Part shown: positions 18,233 through 27,774 of the stretch, in pieces
Numbering within the stretch: the stretch's first letter is position 1
How the letters are laid out: each line of letters begins with the position of its first letter
Notes under the pieces: generated by a model
Database searches by the model: none
What the model saw: only the letters and a program-made list of their open reading frames with translations
What the model was told of the DNA's origin: nothing
Assembly (NCBI RefSeq): GCF_005222845.1
Contig: NZ_STFZ01000034.1
Coordinates: 310,001-374,000, forward strand
Direction of reading: 5' to 3'
Origin: Rhizobium sp. FY34
Lineage (GTDB): Bacteria > Pseudomonadota > Alphaproteobacteria > Rhizobiales > Rhizobiaceae
DNA length: 64,000 nt
Translations under genes and position numbers: made by a program

Positions 18233-19399
18233 CTATCGTGTCAGCACAAGGCCGGCATCCACCGACCAGGTGAGCCAGACCCGATCACCGAAGGTGATCG
18301 GTCGGTCGACAAGCCGCGAGACATTGGCCTGCGCGGCGCGCAGGATGCGACCATCATCGAGCTTGACCAGGAACACCGAAAAATCGCCGAGATAGCCGAT
18401 ATCCCAGACCTCGCCATGCACGGCATTGGCGGTGCCGTCGGCCGGCGGATCGAGCGAAATGCGGACCTTTTCCGGGCGGATGGCAAAGGCCACCTGTTCA
18501 CCGACACCTGCCTTGCAGTCCTGCTCGACGCCAATCATCAGGCCCTGGCTGTCGAGCGTGGTGTGCGGCGGATGCCCTGCAAGCAGGCTTGGGCGCGGTT
18601 GCCCCACCATGCTGCATTCGAGAATGTTGATATCGCCGATGAACTCAGCCACGTAGCGGCTGTTCGGCGCCTCGTAGATTTCGGCAGGCGTTGCCACCTG
18701 CATCACCACGCCCTTGTCCATCACGGCGATACGGTCTGAGACCGTCATAGCCTCTTCCTGGTCATGGGTAACGATCAGGAAGGTCAGGCCCAGCGTGTGC
18801 TGGATATCCATCAGTTCGAACTGGGTTTCCTCGCGCAGCTTGCGGTCCAGCGCGCCGAGCGGCTCATCGAGGAGCAGCACTTTCGGCCGCTTGGCAAGCG
18901 AGCGGGCAAGCGCCACGCGCTGCCGCTGACCGCCGGAAAGCTGCGCCGGCTTGCGCTTGGCAAAGCTCTCGAGCTTCACCAGTTTCAGCATTTCCTCGAC
19001 GCGCGCCGCGATATCGGCCTTCGCCAACCCATCCTGCTCCAAGCCAAAGGTAATGTTCTTTTCCACGCTCATATGCGGAAACAGCGCATAGCTCTGGAAC
19101 ATCATATTCGTCGGCCGCTTGTAGGGCGGCGTTCCCGACAAATCCTTGCCCTGCAGCAGGATGCGGCCGGACGTGGGCTCCTCGAAACCGGCCAGCATGC
19201 GCATCAGCGTGGTCTTGCCGCAGCCGGATGGCCCAAGCAGCGAGAAGAATTCCCGCTCGTAGATATCGAGCGTCAGATTATCGACGGCGACGAAATCGCC
19301 ATAGCGCTTGGTGATGTCTTCAAAACGGATGAAGGGCGTCGCCGAGGGCTCGGTCCAGGGGGAGAATTTACGCTTTACCGGTCCCAGAGATTTCGCCAT
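18233..19399 (-). CDS. potG: Putrescine/polyamine ABC transporter ATP-binding protein
   Basis: 388 residues. Walker A GPSGCGKTT (56-64), Q-loop in FQSYALFPHMS, signature LSGGQ (154-158), Walker B LLLDEP (175-180), H-loop VTHDQ. The last ~130 residues form a TOBE-type domain. It powers the PotHI channel. It lies 90 bases downstream of potF and directly upstream of potH. The ~25-residue N-terminal extension before 'FIRFEDITKRYGD' is normal for PotG. Confidence 0.93.
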   Translation of the reverse strand: MAKSLGPVKRKFSPWTEPSATPFIRFEDITKRYGDFVAVDNLTLDIYEREFFSLLGPSGCGKTTLMRMLAGFEEPTSGRILLQGKDLSGTPPYKRPTNMMFQSYALFPHMSVEKNITFGLEQDGLAKADIAARVEEMLKLVKLESFAKRKPAQLSGGQRQRVALARSLAKRPKVLLLDEPLGALDRKLREETQFELMDIQHTLGLTFLIVTHDQEEAMTVSDRIAVMDKGVVMQVATPAEIYEAPNSRYVAEFIGDINILECSMVGQPRPSLLAGHPPHTTLDSQGLMIGVEQDCKAGVGEQVAFAIRPEKVRISLDPPADGTANAVHGEVWDIGYLGDFSVFLVKLDDGRILRAAQANVSRLVDRPITFGDRVWLTWSVDAGLVLTR

Positions 19400-19489
19400 G
19401 CCCGCCCCTAACCCGTTTCACCGGTTCGCCGTTCTGATCACCGGCGGCTCAGTGCCGCCGGCAAGACTGCATATCGTTCTGCGGAAATC

Positions 19490-20584
19490 TTACTTGCCGG
19501 TCTTGATCGTCGTCCATTCGCGGTTGATGACGCGCTGCGCCTTCGGGTCGTAGGGGGAGATGGTGAACAGCTTGGCAAGCGTGGCTGCATCCGGATAGAC
19601 CGACGGGTTCTTGACCACCGCCTCATCCATCAGCGGCTGGGATGCCAGATTGCCATTGGCATATTGCACGAAGTTGGATGCCTTGGCGATCACATCCGGC
19701 TTCATCAGGTAATTGATGAAGACATGCGCATCCGCGACATTCTTGGCATCCGCCGGGATGGCCAGATTGTCGAACCACATATAGGTGCCTTCCTTGGGGA
19801 TGACGTAATTCACCTCGACCCCGTTCTTGGCTTCTTCAGCCCGCGTCTTTGCCTGCAGGATATCGCCCGACCAGCCGATGGTGATGCAGGTATCGCCATT
19901 CGCCAGTTCATCGATATAGGCCGAGGAATTGAAGGTCTTGACGCTCGGGCGGATCTTCTTGAACACCTCGCCGCCGGCCTGCAGATCGGCGGTTGCCTTG
20001 CTGTCCGGGTTCTTGCCGAGATAGTTCATGGCAATCGCGAAGGTCTCATCAGAGGCATCGAGAATATTGATGCCGCAGCTTTTCAGCTTTGCCGCATTTT
20101 CCGGCTTGAACAGTACGTCCCAGCTATCGATCGGCACATCACCCAGAGCCGCCTTCACCTTGGCGACATTGTAGCCGATACCGGTGGTACCCCATAGATA
20201 GTTGACCGCATACTGGTTGCCGGGATCATATTTCGCCAGTCGCTCCGAAACGGCTGGCCAGAGATTGACAAGGTTAGGCAGCTTGGACTTGTCGAGCTTC
20301 TGGAAGACGCCGGCCTGGATCTGGCGCGCCAGGAATGGACCGGTCGGCACCACGACATCATAGCCCGAGCCACCGGCCAGAAGCTTGGTTTCCAACAGTT
20401 CGTTGCTGTCGAACACGTCATAGACGACCTTGATGCCCGTTTCCTTGGTGAAATCGGCAAGAATGCTCTCGTCGATATAGTCAGACCAGTTGTAGACGTG
20501 GATGACCCGCTCCTGCGCCATGGCTGTGGTGGCGGCAAGCGCCGTGGTGGCAAGCACGATGAAGCGAAAGGCGTTGCGTTTCAT
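19490..20584 (-). CDS. potF: Putrescine-binding periplasmic protein
   Basis: 364 residues from ATG 20584 with AGGAGA five bases upstream; an in-frame ATG eight codons earlier lacks that support. A signal peptide (MKRNAFRFIVLATTALAATT..AMAQ) is followed by the polyamine-binding fold beginning RVIHVYNWSDYIDESIL. W and D residues in YNWSDY, WGTTGIGYN and GWSGD are those that line the ligand pocket of PotF/PotD. It captures putrescine (or spermidine) in the periplasm and hands it to PotHI. It is the first gene of the potFGHI operon; putrescine-catabolising genes lie about 11 kb away. Confidence 0.93.
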   Translation of the reverse strand: MKRNAFRFIVLATTALAATTAMAQERVIHVYNWSDYIDESILADFTKETGIKVVYDVFDSNELLETKLLAGGSGYDVVVPTGPFLARQIQAGVFQKLDKSKLPNLVNLWPAVSERLAKYDPGNQYAVNYLWGTTGIGYNVAKVKAALGDVPIDSWDVLFKPENAAKLKSCGINILDASDETFAIAMNYLGKNPDSKATADLQAGGEVFKKIRPSVKTFNSSAYIDELANGDTCITIGWSGDILQAKTRAEEAKNGVEVNYVIPKEGTYMWFDNLAIPADAKNVADAHVFINYLMKPDVIAKASNFVQYANGNLASQPLMDEAVVKNPSVYPDAATLAKLFTISPYDPKAQRVINREWTTIKTGK

Positions 20585-20731
20585 GGTCTTCTCCTGTTCC
20601 CGGTCCATCCCGTTCCGATTGAGAAACGCGGAGGATATTCTGGCGCTTTTTTAAGAGAGTAGAAAGGAAACCGGCGCCCCACAAGCGGAAAAGTGTGGCA
20701 TTGCACAAAAGGACGCCACTGCCTCCAAAAT

Positions 20732-22144
20732 CTACTGGAAGTCAAAGGCGCTGAGACCGGTGACCATTTCATCGAGACCGAGCGGCCGCGTGACCGGTGG
20801 CTGCGCCCGCGAGAGGCAACCTTGACGTTCGCAGAGACGACAGGCCGTGCCGGCCAGCACATGCGCTGCGGGAAGCTCGGCCGCCTGGCCATAAACCGTC
20901 TCGCCGGCAAATGCCGCATCGCATCCAAGCAGGATTGCCGTGCGGCGAACCCGTTCGCCAAAGCCGGCCTGTGGCCCTTCCAAAGTCCGGCTCAAGGTCA
21001 GGAAGGCGGCGCCATCGGGCATTTCCACCCGCTCCACCAGCAATTGGCCGGGCTGGGCGAAGGCGGCATGCAGGCCAAGCTTGGGACAGAGACCGCCAAA
21101 GCGCGCCTGCGGAAAGCCCTGCGCACCGGCGCGGCGCAGGATATTGCCGGCATGATCGGCCTCCATCAGGAAAAATGCCGGCGCACCCGCCCGCCCAAGC
21201 GAGACCAGCCGATGGGCCGCCTGTTCGAAGGAAACATCGAAACGCGCCGCCAGAAGATCGATATCATAGCGGTTGCGCTGGGCGGCAGCCAGAAACGTGC
21301 CCTGCGGCATCATCAGGGCATAAGCGGCGTAACGCGCCAGCTCGAAGCGGGCGATGCGCTTCGCCTCGCTGCTCGATAGTGCCAGTTCGTCCAGCTCGCC
21401 AGCGATCTCGCCGCCGATAGCCAGAAGCGCCGCTTCCTGGGCAATCTCGCGCTGCCGATCGAAGGAGGACAGCCGCTCGGAGAGAAACAGCCGCATGGAA
21501 TGGCGGTCATAGCGGCGGCGAAGCGTCGGCATGGCATGCACCGGCAGCATGCGCACGACAATGCCATGTGTGGTGCGCAGCCAGGTCTTCAGCGCGCCGG
21601 AAAGATCATCGCCCGGCGACAGCTGCGCAATGAAAGCCTCTGCCGCCGCCTCGATACGGGCAAATAGGAAGGGCCGCCTCTCCAGCGTTTCGCGCACCTC
21701 GTCCATCGGCAGACGGGCGCGGCCAAGCGATGTCTCATGCCCTTCGCGCGCCAGAAGATCGGCCAGATCCGTCAGCCGCGCCGCCTGTTCCTTGTAGGCG
21801 CGGTAAAGCTTGATGACGCCGACGGCGGCATTTGGCGCGCCTTCCGCCACCTCGATCAATTCCTGGTCGCCGGGAATTTCGCCGGCCAGCAGCGGATCGG
21901 TAAAGACCTCGCGCAATTGCGCCGCCACCCCGCCGCCCTCGCCCTGCAACTGGTCGAGATCGATCTTGTAGACGGAGGCCAGCCGCAGCAGCAGCTGCAC
22001 GGTGAGCGGCCGCTGGTTGCGCTCGATGAGGTTCAAATAGGAGGGCGAGATGGCCAGCCCTTCCGCCATTGCCGTCTGGGTCAGCCCAAGCGTCTGGCGC
22101 AGCCGCCGGACGCGCGGGCCTGCAAAGATCTTCCGTTCCGCCAT
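20732..22144 (-). CDS. XRE-family short-chain acyl-CoA-type regulator (RamB/ScfR-like)
   Basis: 470 residues. The N-terminus is a clear helix-turn-helix of the XRE type (LRQTLGLTQTAMAEGLAISP with 'SYLNLIERNQRPLT'), followed by an IrrE/ImmA-like region and a C-terminal domain of the short-chain fatty-acyl regulator family, including a Cys-rich tail (GTACRLCERQGCLSR). Relatives are RamB of actinobacteria, which controls glyoxylate-cycle genes, and PrpR/MccR/ScfR-type regulators. It is divergent from isocitrate lyase, with 227 bases between the start codons, so it most likely controls aceA. Confident at family level; target is inferred from position. Confidence 0.88.
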   Translation of the reverse strand: MAERKIFAGPRVRRLRQTLGLTQTAMAEGLAISPSYLNLIERNQRPLTVQLLLRLASVYKIDLDQLQGEGGGVAAQLREVFTDPLLAGEIPGDQELIEVAEGAPNAAVGVIKLYRAYKEQAARLTDLADLLAREGHETSLGRARLPMDEVRETLERRPFLFARIEAAAEAFIAQLSPGDDLSGALKTWLRTTHGIVVRMLPVHAMPTLRRRYDRHSMRLFLSERLSSFDRQREIAQEAALLAIGGEIAGELDELALSSSEAKRIARFELARYAAYALMMPQGTFLAAAQRNRYDIDLLAARFDVSFEQAAHRLVSLGRAGAPAFFLMEADHAGNILRRAGAQGFPQARFGGLCPKLGLHAAFAQPGQLLVERVEMPDGAAFLTLSRTLEGPQAGFGERVRRTAILLGCDAAFAGETVYGQAAELPAAHVLAGTACRLCERQGCLSRAQPPVTRPLGLDEMVTGLSAFDFQ

Positions 22145-22151
22145 GTCACAC

Positions 22152-22224
22152 CTTTTGACATAAAGTCCCGTCTTGTTGCTTTGACAATATTTACATCTTC
22201 ACAAATGCCTCAGTCAAAAGCAAG
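22152..22224. promoter_or_regulatory. Repeated CTTT(T)GAC elements between regulator and aceA
   Basis: Three related elements lie in the divergent promoter region: CTTTTGAC at 22152-22159, CTTTGAC at 22179-22185 (extended CTTGTTGCTTTGAC), and an inverted copy GTCAAAAGCAAG at 22213-22224. The second and third form an imperfect inverted repeat. They are plausible binding sites for the adjacent XRE regulator. Confidence 0.4.
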
Positions 22225-22371
22225 ACATCGTAACCCGTTTTATCCCGCTGTTAATGCTAAACTTCTGGCCCACTGCTGCGTTGCACTGTAAATTCAGTCT
22301 CAGACAACAGCAGCGATTTGACCGCATACGTCACCGGTCAGGGGCTGTTTCAGCATCAGGGAGAGAGCATC

Positions 22372-23661
<1,290 letters not shown>

Positions 23662-23680
23662 GGACGAGCGCCTAAGACAG

Positions 23681-23818
23681 ACCCTCTCTGGCCTGCCGGC
23701 CATCTCCCCCACAAGGGGGGAGCAACCGCGGGGTAACCTTTCGTCTCCCTCATTCAAGGGTGCGTCCGGGTTAAGCCCTCCCCCTTGTGGGGAGGGTTGG
23801 GAGGGGCCTTCAGTCCAG
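23681..23818. repeat. Rhizobial palindromic intergenic repeat (RIME-like)
   Basis: The gap after aceA holds two G/C-run palindromes in inverted orientation: CTCCCCC-ACAA-GGGGGGAG near 23705 and CCTCCCC-CTTGT-GGGGAGG near 23785. The sequence between and around them (…CTGGCCTGCCGGCCATCTCC… and …GGGTTGGGAGGGGCC) is of the type scattered through Rhizobiaceae intergenic regions as mosaic elements. It could fold in RNA and separate aceA expression from the next gene. Confidence 0.7.
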
Positions 23819-23860
23819 CATGAAATGTCAAAAACCCCTGATATCAAGAGGAGAAATGCC

Positions 23861-24097
23861 ATGAACGTCCAGACCCGCGTCAAGGAACGCGCCGAAGAAC
23901 AGTCCACCACCATGACGGCCGAACAGCAGTCGGCCATCCGTATCCTCGCCAATGACCTGCATCGCCTGAACCATGCCGTGATGAAGGCAGTCGAGGCCGG
24001 CGTTTCGGTCGAGCTGGTACGCTCCGCCCGCCACCATGGCGGCGACGGAAACTGGGGCGACCTGTTGATCCCGGTGGTTGTCGCGGGTCAGCGATAG
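23861..24097 (+). CDS. Small conserved-looking hypothetical protein downstream of aceA
   Basis: 78 residues from ATG 23861, with a strong AAGAGGAGAAATGCC ribosome site. The protein is soluble and helical: a polar N-terminus (VKERAEEQSTTMTAEQQ), a helix ILANDLHRLNHAVMKAVEAG, and a C-terminal stretch GDGNWGDLLIPVVVAG. I do not recognise a named family. It follows isocitrate lyase on the same strand, separated by the palindromic repeat, so read-through from aceA is possible but it may have its own promoter. A strong hairpin follows the stop codon. Confidence 0.7.
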   Translation: MNVQTRVKERAEEQSTTMTAEQQSAIRILANDLHRLNHAVMKAVEAGVSVELVRSARHHGGDGNWGDLLIPVVVAGQR

Positions 24098-24121
24098 ATC
24101 CTGGCAGAAGCACGGAAAACC

Positions 24122-24148
24122 GGCGGGGAAGCGACAGGCTTCTCCGCC
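24122..24148. terminator. Bidirectional terminator between small gene and LysR gene
   Basis: An 11-bp stem (24122-24132 with 24138-24148, one G-U pair) with a five-base loop lies between two converging genes. A TTTTG tract follows a few bases after on the plus side. Confidence 0.7.
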
Positions 24149-24170
24149 GCCATCGTTTTGTGCACATCAA

Positions 24171-25028
24171 TCACCGGGCCGAAAACAGCCCGGTCCATTC
24201 CCGCACCAGCATCGTCAGGCGATCGACCAGAACACGGATCTCGCGCCGGTGACGGTCATCATTGTTCATTACGATCCACTGGCTGTGGCGAAGTTCATCA
24301 ATCGGGGCACCGCGCCTGACAAGCTCTTCGTGCTGATCGCCGACGAAACAGGGAAGCACCGCGACACCAGCGCCGGACAGGACCAGATCCAGAAGCGACC
24401 GCGGCCGATTGACGGTAATGATGACCTGGCTTGCATGATGCTCGCGCGGATAGCGCAGATAGGCGGAAACTGCGGCCTCTTCCGCCACCGCCACCCAGCG
24501 ATCGGAGAGTTCGGCTGCCAGAGCCCGTGACTGATAGGCAGCATAGGCAACATCGCCGAGCTTTGCCGCCGCAAGATTGCCTTCCCGTGGTTCGAAGGCG
24601 CGTATGCCGATGTCACTTTCCCGATGCGCCAGGCTGGCGCGCTGTTCGCCGATGATAAGGTCGATGCGGAAGCGATCGCCGGGCTGGCTGAGACTGCCCC
24701 AATGGCGCGTGAAATGCCAGGCCATCCAGGTGCCGCAGGCCATGCGCACCAGCGGAGCGTGCTGCCCGCCAGACGTCCAGTCTTCGATACGCCGCGCCGT
24801 GGCTTCCATCTCCAGGCACTGAGCCAGCAATAGCTCGCCATCGCTGGTCAGGCGGTAACCGGTGCGGCTGCGCAAGAACAGCGCGACACCGATTTCGGCC
24901 TCCAGATCCAGCATGCGCCGGCCGAGCGTTGCGGGGCTGAGGCCGGTGACGGGAGCGGCAGCAGAAAGGCCGCCGCGACGCGCGACTTCCAGGAATGCTG
25001 CATAGGTATCCCAGCCAATGTTTTTCAT
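24171..25028 (-). CDS. LysR-family transcriptional regulator
   Basis: 285 residues. The N-terminal helix-turn-helix reads DTYAAFLEVARRGGLSAAAP with 'TGLSPATLGRRMLDLEAEIGVALF', followed by the linker helix and an effector domain with the closing motif LVLSGAGVAVLPCFVGD. It lacks the near-universal 'LPAVTGRL..SQ'-type Ser-Gln in the recognition helix (SPATLGRR instead), a common variant in the GcvA/ArgP-distant subgroup. The target is unknown; a small gene of opposite orientation begins 90 bases from its start and is the simplest candidate. Confidence 0.88.
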   Translation of the reverse strand: MKNIGWDTYAAFLEVARRGGLSAAAPVTGLSPATLGRRMLDLEAEIGVALFLRSRTGYRLTSDGELLLAQCLEMEATARRIEDWTSGGQHAPLVRMACGTWMAWHFTRHWGSLSQPGDRFRIDLIIGEQRASLAHRESDIGIRAFEPREGNLAAAKLGDVAYAAYQSRALAAELSDRWVAVAEEAAVSAYLRYPREHHASQVIITVNRPRSLLDLVLSGAGVAVLPCFVGDQHEELVRRGAPIDELRHSQWIVMNNDDRHRREIRVLVDRLTMLVREWTGLFSAR

Positions 25029-25118
25029 GGATGAAAAACATAGCCGGAATCTGCTGGTTCTGGAACAGGCGTTCTGTGGTTATTGAGGTTGATCACGCAT
25101 TTCCGCAGAGGAGTGATC

Positions 25119-25379
25119 ATGCAGGAATCTCTCGCCGCCTTCTTGTTCCTGAAATCGATGGAAGCACAAAGCCAGAGCGAAGATGACTTCTACGCTTTCA
25201 ATGCGCAGCCATCACCCCGTTGGTTTGCCGTTCTATGTGGCTGGCTCGCCTTCCAACGCAAAAAGGGCAGCCCTTCGACTGCCCTTCCCTACACTTCATG
25301 CTTTCGCCTCACGCGGCCCTGCGCGCGCCCTGCCCCGAGTGACCATGATCGATGCGGAACTGCTCGACCAATTGCATGA
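25119..25379 (+). CDS. Small hypothetical protein divergent from LysR gene
   Basis: From ATG 25119, preceded by a good GAGGAG ribosome site, the frame encodes about 86 residues. The first ~50 ([17 protein letters not shown]…[20 protein letters not shown]) look protein-like: a hydrophobic helix, an acidic segment and a Trp-rich segment. The rest runs through the chemoreceptor terminator (25260-25286) and antisense to the chemoreceptor 3' end, so it looks like accidental read-on. Either the gene has lost an earlier stop codon or it is spurious. Confidence 0.4.
   Translation: MQESLAAFLFLKSMEAQSQSEDDFYAFNAQPSPRWFAVLCGWLAFQRKKGSPSTALPYTSCFRLTRPCARPAPSDHDRCGTARPIA
25260..25286 (-). terminator. Terminator of the first chemoreceptor gene
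   Basis: AAGGGCAG (25263-25270) pairs with CTGCCCTT (25279-25286) around an 8-base loop; the minus strand continues into a T run. It lies 23 bases after the chemoreceptor stop. Confidence 0.75.
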
Positions 25380-27147
25380 GCGCTTCGGCTTCCGAGGCAA
25401 GCCGGCCGGTGGCCTGGCTGGTATCGGCAACCATGGCGCCGTTCTGCTGGGTCATCTGGTCCATCTTGTTGACGGTGGAATTGATTTCCTTCAGCGCCGA
25501 GGACTGGTCCTGGCTTGCAGTGGCAATCGATTCCACATGACGGCTGGCACCGGCGATCTGCTCGCTGATGGCAGCCAGCACCTTGCCGGCCTGCTGCACG
25601 AGTTCGGAACCGTTGCGCACCTCGTTGCTCGACTGGTTGATCAGATCCTTGATCTCGTGGGCGGCATTGGCGGAACGCTGAGCCAGTTCGCGTACTTCCT
25701 GGGCAACCACCGCAAAACCCTTGCCGGCCTCGCCGGCACGCGCCGCTTCGATGCCGGCATTCAGCGCGAGAAGGTTGGTCTGGAAGGCGATATCATCGAT
25801 CACCTCGATGATCTGTTCGATCTTCTGCGAGGCATCCTCGATCCGGCCCATGGCAGCAACGGCGCTGCTGACCACAGTGGACGAGTTGTCCGCCGTCTTC
25901 CTGGTCGTGGCAACAGCAAGGTTTGCCTCGCGGGCGCGCTCGGCCGAATTGGTGACCGTGACGGTGATTTCCTCCACCGCAGCCGCCGTTTCTTCCAGCG
26001 ATGCCGCCTGGCTTTCAGTTCGGCGCGCCAGATCATGCGAGGCATCGTTCAGATCGACAGTGCCCTGCTGGATGGTCATCGTGCTGTGGCGGATGCGACC
26101 CATCGTATCGCGCAGATTGTTGATGGAGCTGTTGAAATCAGTGCGCAATTGTTCAAGCTTGCCGGAGAATGCGGCATCGATGGTGCGCGACAGATCGCCC
26201 TGCGACAGGCGTGCCAGCGCAAGTCCGAGCTCGGACACGGCAAAATCGATCTGCTGGTCCATCTGCTTTTTTTCTTCTTCGCTCAGGCGGCGATCCGCAT
26301 CCGCTTGCGCCCGCTCTTCCGTCGAGCGGGTTTCCACGAGCTGCTTTTCGATGGCATTGTTGCGGAAGACTTCGAGTGCCTTGGCAATATTGCCGAATTC
26401 GTCAATGCGCGCCGTATAGGGCACATCGACATCGCGGCCGGATGCCAGCGTGCGCACGGTTTCGGTGATGATTGTCAGTGGCCGCACCAGCCGGCGGATC
26501 ATGACAAAGCCGACACATGCAACGGTCGTGAAGGCAATCAGGCTGGAGACGACCATGATCCAGAAGGCATCCGCGATCTGGGCGAAATAGACTTCGAGCG
26601 GAATGCCGATGAACAGGACGCCGGTGACGGCGCCGCTCGCGTCCTTGACCGGATAGTAGCCGGTCACGAAATCCTTGCCGAACAGCACGGCCGGGCCGAA
26701 ATAGGCCTCGCCACGAGCAAGCGACGGCTGGGCCGGATGTTCCGCTGCAAGCTTGGTACCGGTTGCGCGGTCGCCATTCTCTTTCTTCACATTGGTCGAA
26801 ATGCGAACATAGTCACTGCCCTGCTTCTGGAAGACTGTGGCCACACCACCAATGGATTGCGCCGTGCGATCGACCAGCGTGTGATCGGGCAGTTCCACTT
26901 TGCTATCCTGCTTGATCCCGACCACGCGGCCATCACTGACCTGAACAGCCGAGCCGGCCACGGCAGCGCTATACAATGTCGCCATAGCGCGCATCGCCGC
27001 CTTCGCATCTGACGCGGACTTTTCCATGATATTGGATCGCAAGTGAGAATAAGTAATGGAACTAAAGCCTGAGATTGCAGCAAGACACAACACAAGACAG
27101 AGTAGAAGTATGCGCGATGTCACCGATACAGGTAGAAGTCTGGACAT
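25309..27147 (-). CDS. Methyl-accepting chemotaxis protein (Cache-type sensor)
   Basis: 612 residues. An N-terminal membrane helix (~12-32) is followed by a ~150-residue periplasmic domain with single-Cache-like features ([19 protein letters not shown], '[22 protein letters not shown]'), a second membrane helix near 190-215 ([20 protein letters not shown]), a HAMP domain, and a cytoplasmic signalling domain with the hairpin tip '[40 protein letters not shown]'. It should sense a small molecule in the periplasm and signal via CheA/CheW. The C-terminus ([11 protein letters not shown]) has no CheR-binding pentapeptide. The neighbouring chemoreceptor is in tandem, but differs in its sensor. Confidence 0.95.
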   Translation of the reverse strand: MSRLLPVSVTSRILLLCLVLCLAAISGFSSITYSHLRSNIMEKSASDAKAAMRAMATLYSAAVAGSAVQVSDGRVVGIKQDSKVELPDHTLVDRTAQSIGGVATVFQKQGSDYVRISTNVKKENGDRATGTKLAAEHPAQPSLARGEAYFGPAVLFGKDFVTGYYPVKDASGAVTGVLFIGIPLEVYFAQIADAFWIMVVSSLIAFTTVACVGFVMIRRLVRPLTIITETVRTLASGRDVDVPYTARIDEFGNIAKALEVFRNNAIEKQLVETRSTEERAQADADRRLSEEEKKQMDQQIDFAVSELGLALARLSQGDLSRTIDAAFSGKLEQLRTDFNSSINNLRDTMGRIRHSTMTIQQGTVDLNDASHDLARRTESQAASLEETAAAVEEITVTVTNSAERAREANLAVATTRKTADNSSTVVSSAVAAMGRIEDASQKIEQIIEVIDDIAFQTNLLALNAGIEAARAGEAGKGFAVVAQEVRELAQRSANAAHEIKDLINQSSNEVRNGSELVQQAGKVLAAISEQIAGASRHVESIATASQDQSSALKEINSTVNKMDQMTQQNGAMVADTSQATGRLASEAEALMQLVEQFRIDHGHSGQGARRAA

Positions 27148-27422
27148 CTGGCCCTCATTTCTCGAAAAACATTAACTACTCGAGAAATCTTACACGACCA
27201 CAGTTAAAACATTTCTAAATTGATGGATATCAAAATGCGTGCAGCGCCGAGAGATGGGGAATTGCACTCTACCCATCCGCGCAGGCAGCAATGGGCAGAC
27301 GACGGCTCATTGCTCTGCGTGTATACGCCCCGGTCGCCAGGACGCATAGTCGAAGTCTTGACCGACCCAACAATGCCCGACAGTTGGCAGCGGGCAGCAC
27401 TCTTGCCGACGCATGGAACGGG

Positions 27423-27545
27423 TCAGAAGATTCCGGGCAGTGCCAGGAGGGCTGCGGTCACGCAGGCCGCAAGAACGAAAAGGCGAAGTTTCGCGGTCGA
27501 TGTCGTCTGGGCAACAGCGATGGCACGCGCACGAGCTTTCTGCAT
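27423..27545 (-). CDS. Possible 40-residue membrane peptide
   Basis: From ATG 27545, with GAGG 9 bases upstream, the frame encodes a basic N-terminus (MQKARARAIAVAQTTS) and one hydrophobic helix (LRLFVLAACVTAALLALPG), ending two residues later. The frame extends upstream to 27674. The charge pattern and length fit a single-pass membrane peptide, but there is no family evidence and it may be chance. Confidence 0.3.
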   Translation of the reverse strand: MQKARARAIAVAQTTSTAKLRLFVLAACVTAALLALPGIF

Positions 27546-27715
27546 GATCTGGTCCCTCATCGTTTCAAGGCCTGCCGCGAAGCGACAGGGATGCGCGATG
27601 GTTTTCATTCTGACGAAAACTATGTGCGCATTGAGGCAGGATGCGGCACGGCGCTTAAGAAGTTCTGAATGCACGCATATGGTTGCACAGTAGCTCGACG
27701 CAACGGCAGATATGG

Positions 27716-27750
27716 TAAAGGGCCTCTCAACAGGCGGTCGAGAGGCCCTT
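27716..27750 (-). terminator. Terminator of the second chemoreceptor gene
   Basis: AAGGGCCTCTC (27718-27728) pairs perfectly with GAGAGGCCCTT (27740-27750), an 11-bp stem, followed on the minus strand by TTTACC. It lies 25 bases past the stop codon. Confidence 0.85.
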
Positions 27751-27774
27751 CGTGTCGCAAACTATGGCTTTTCC

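Larger units (their letters stand above)
27148..27774. other. 627-base intergenic region between two chemoreceptors
   Basis: Contains the promoter region of the downstream chemoreceptor (AT-rich 27160-27230), one doubtful small frame (27423-27545) and the terminator of the upstream chemoreceptor (27716-27750). Short frames in 27220-27693 on the plus strand show no protein-like features. Nothing else is evident. Confidence 0.6.

Noticed and set aside
27220-27693. Two overlapping plus-strand frames of 125-157 residues between chemoreceptors.
   Set aside because: No ribosome site, Arg-rich, no pattern.
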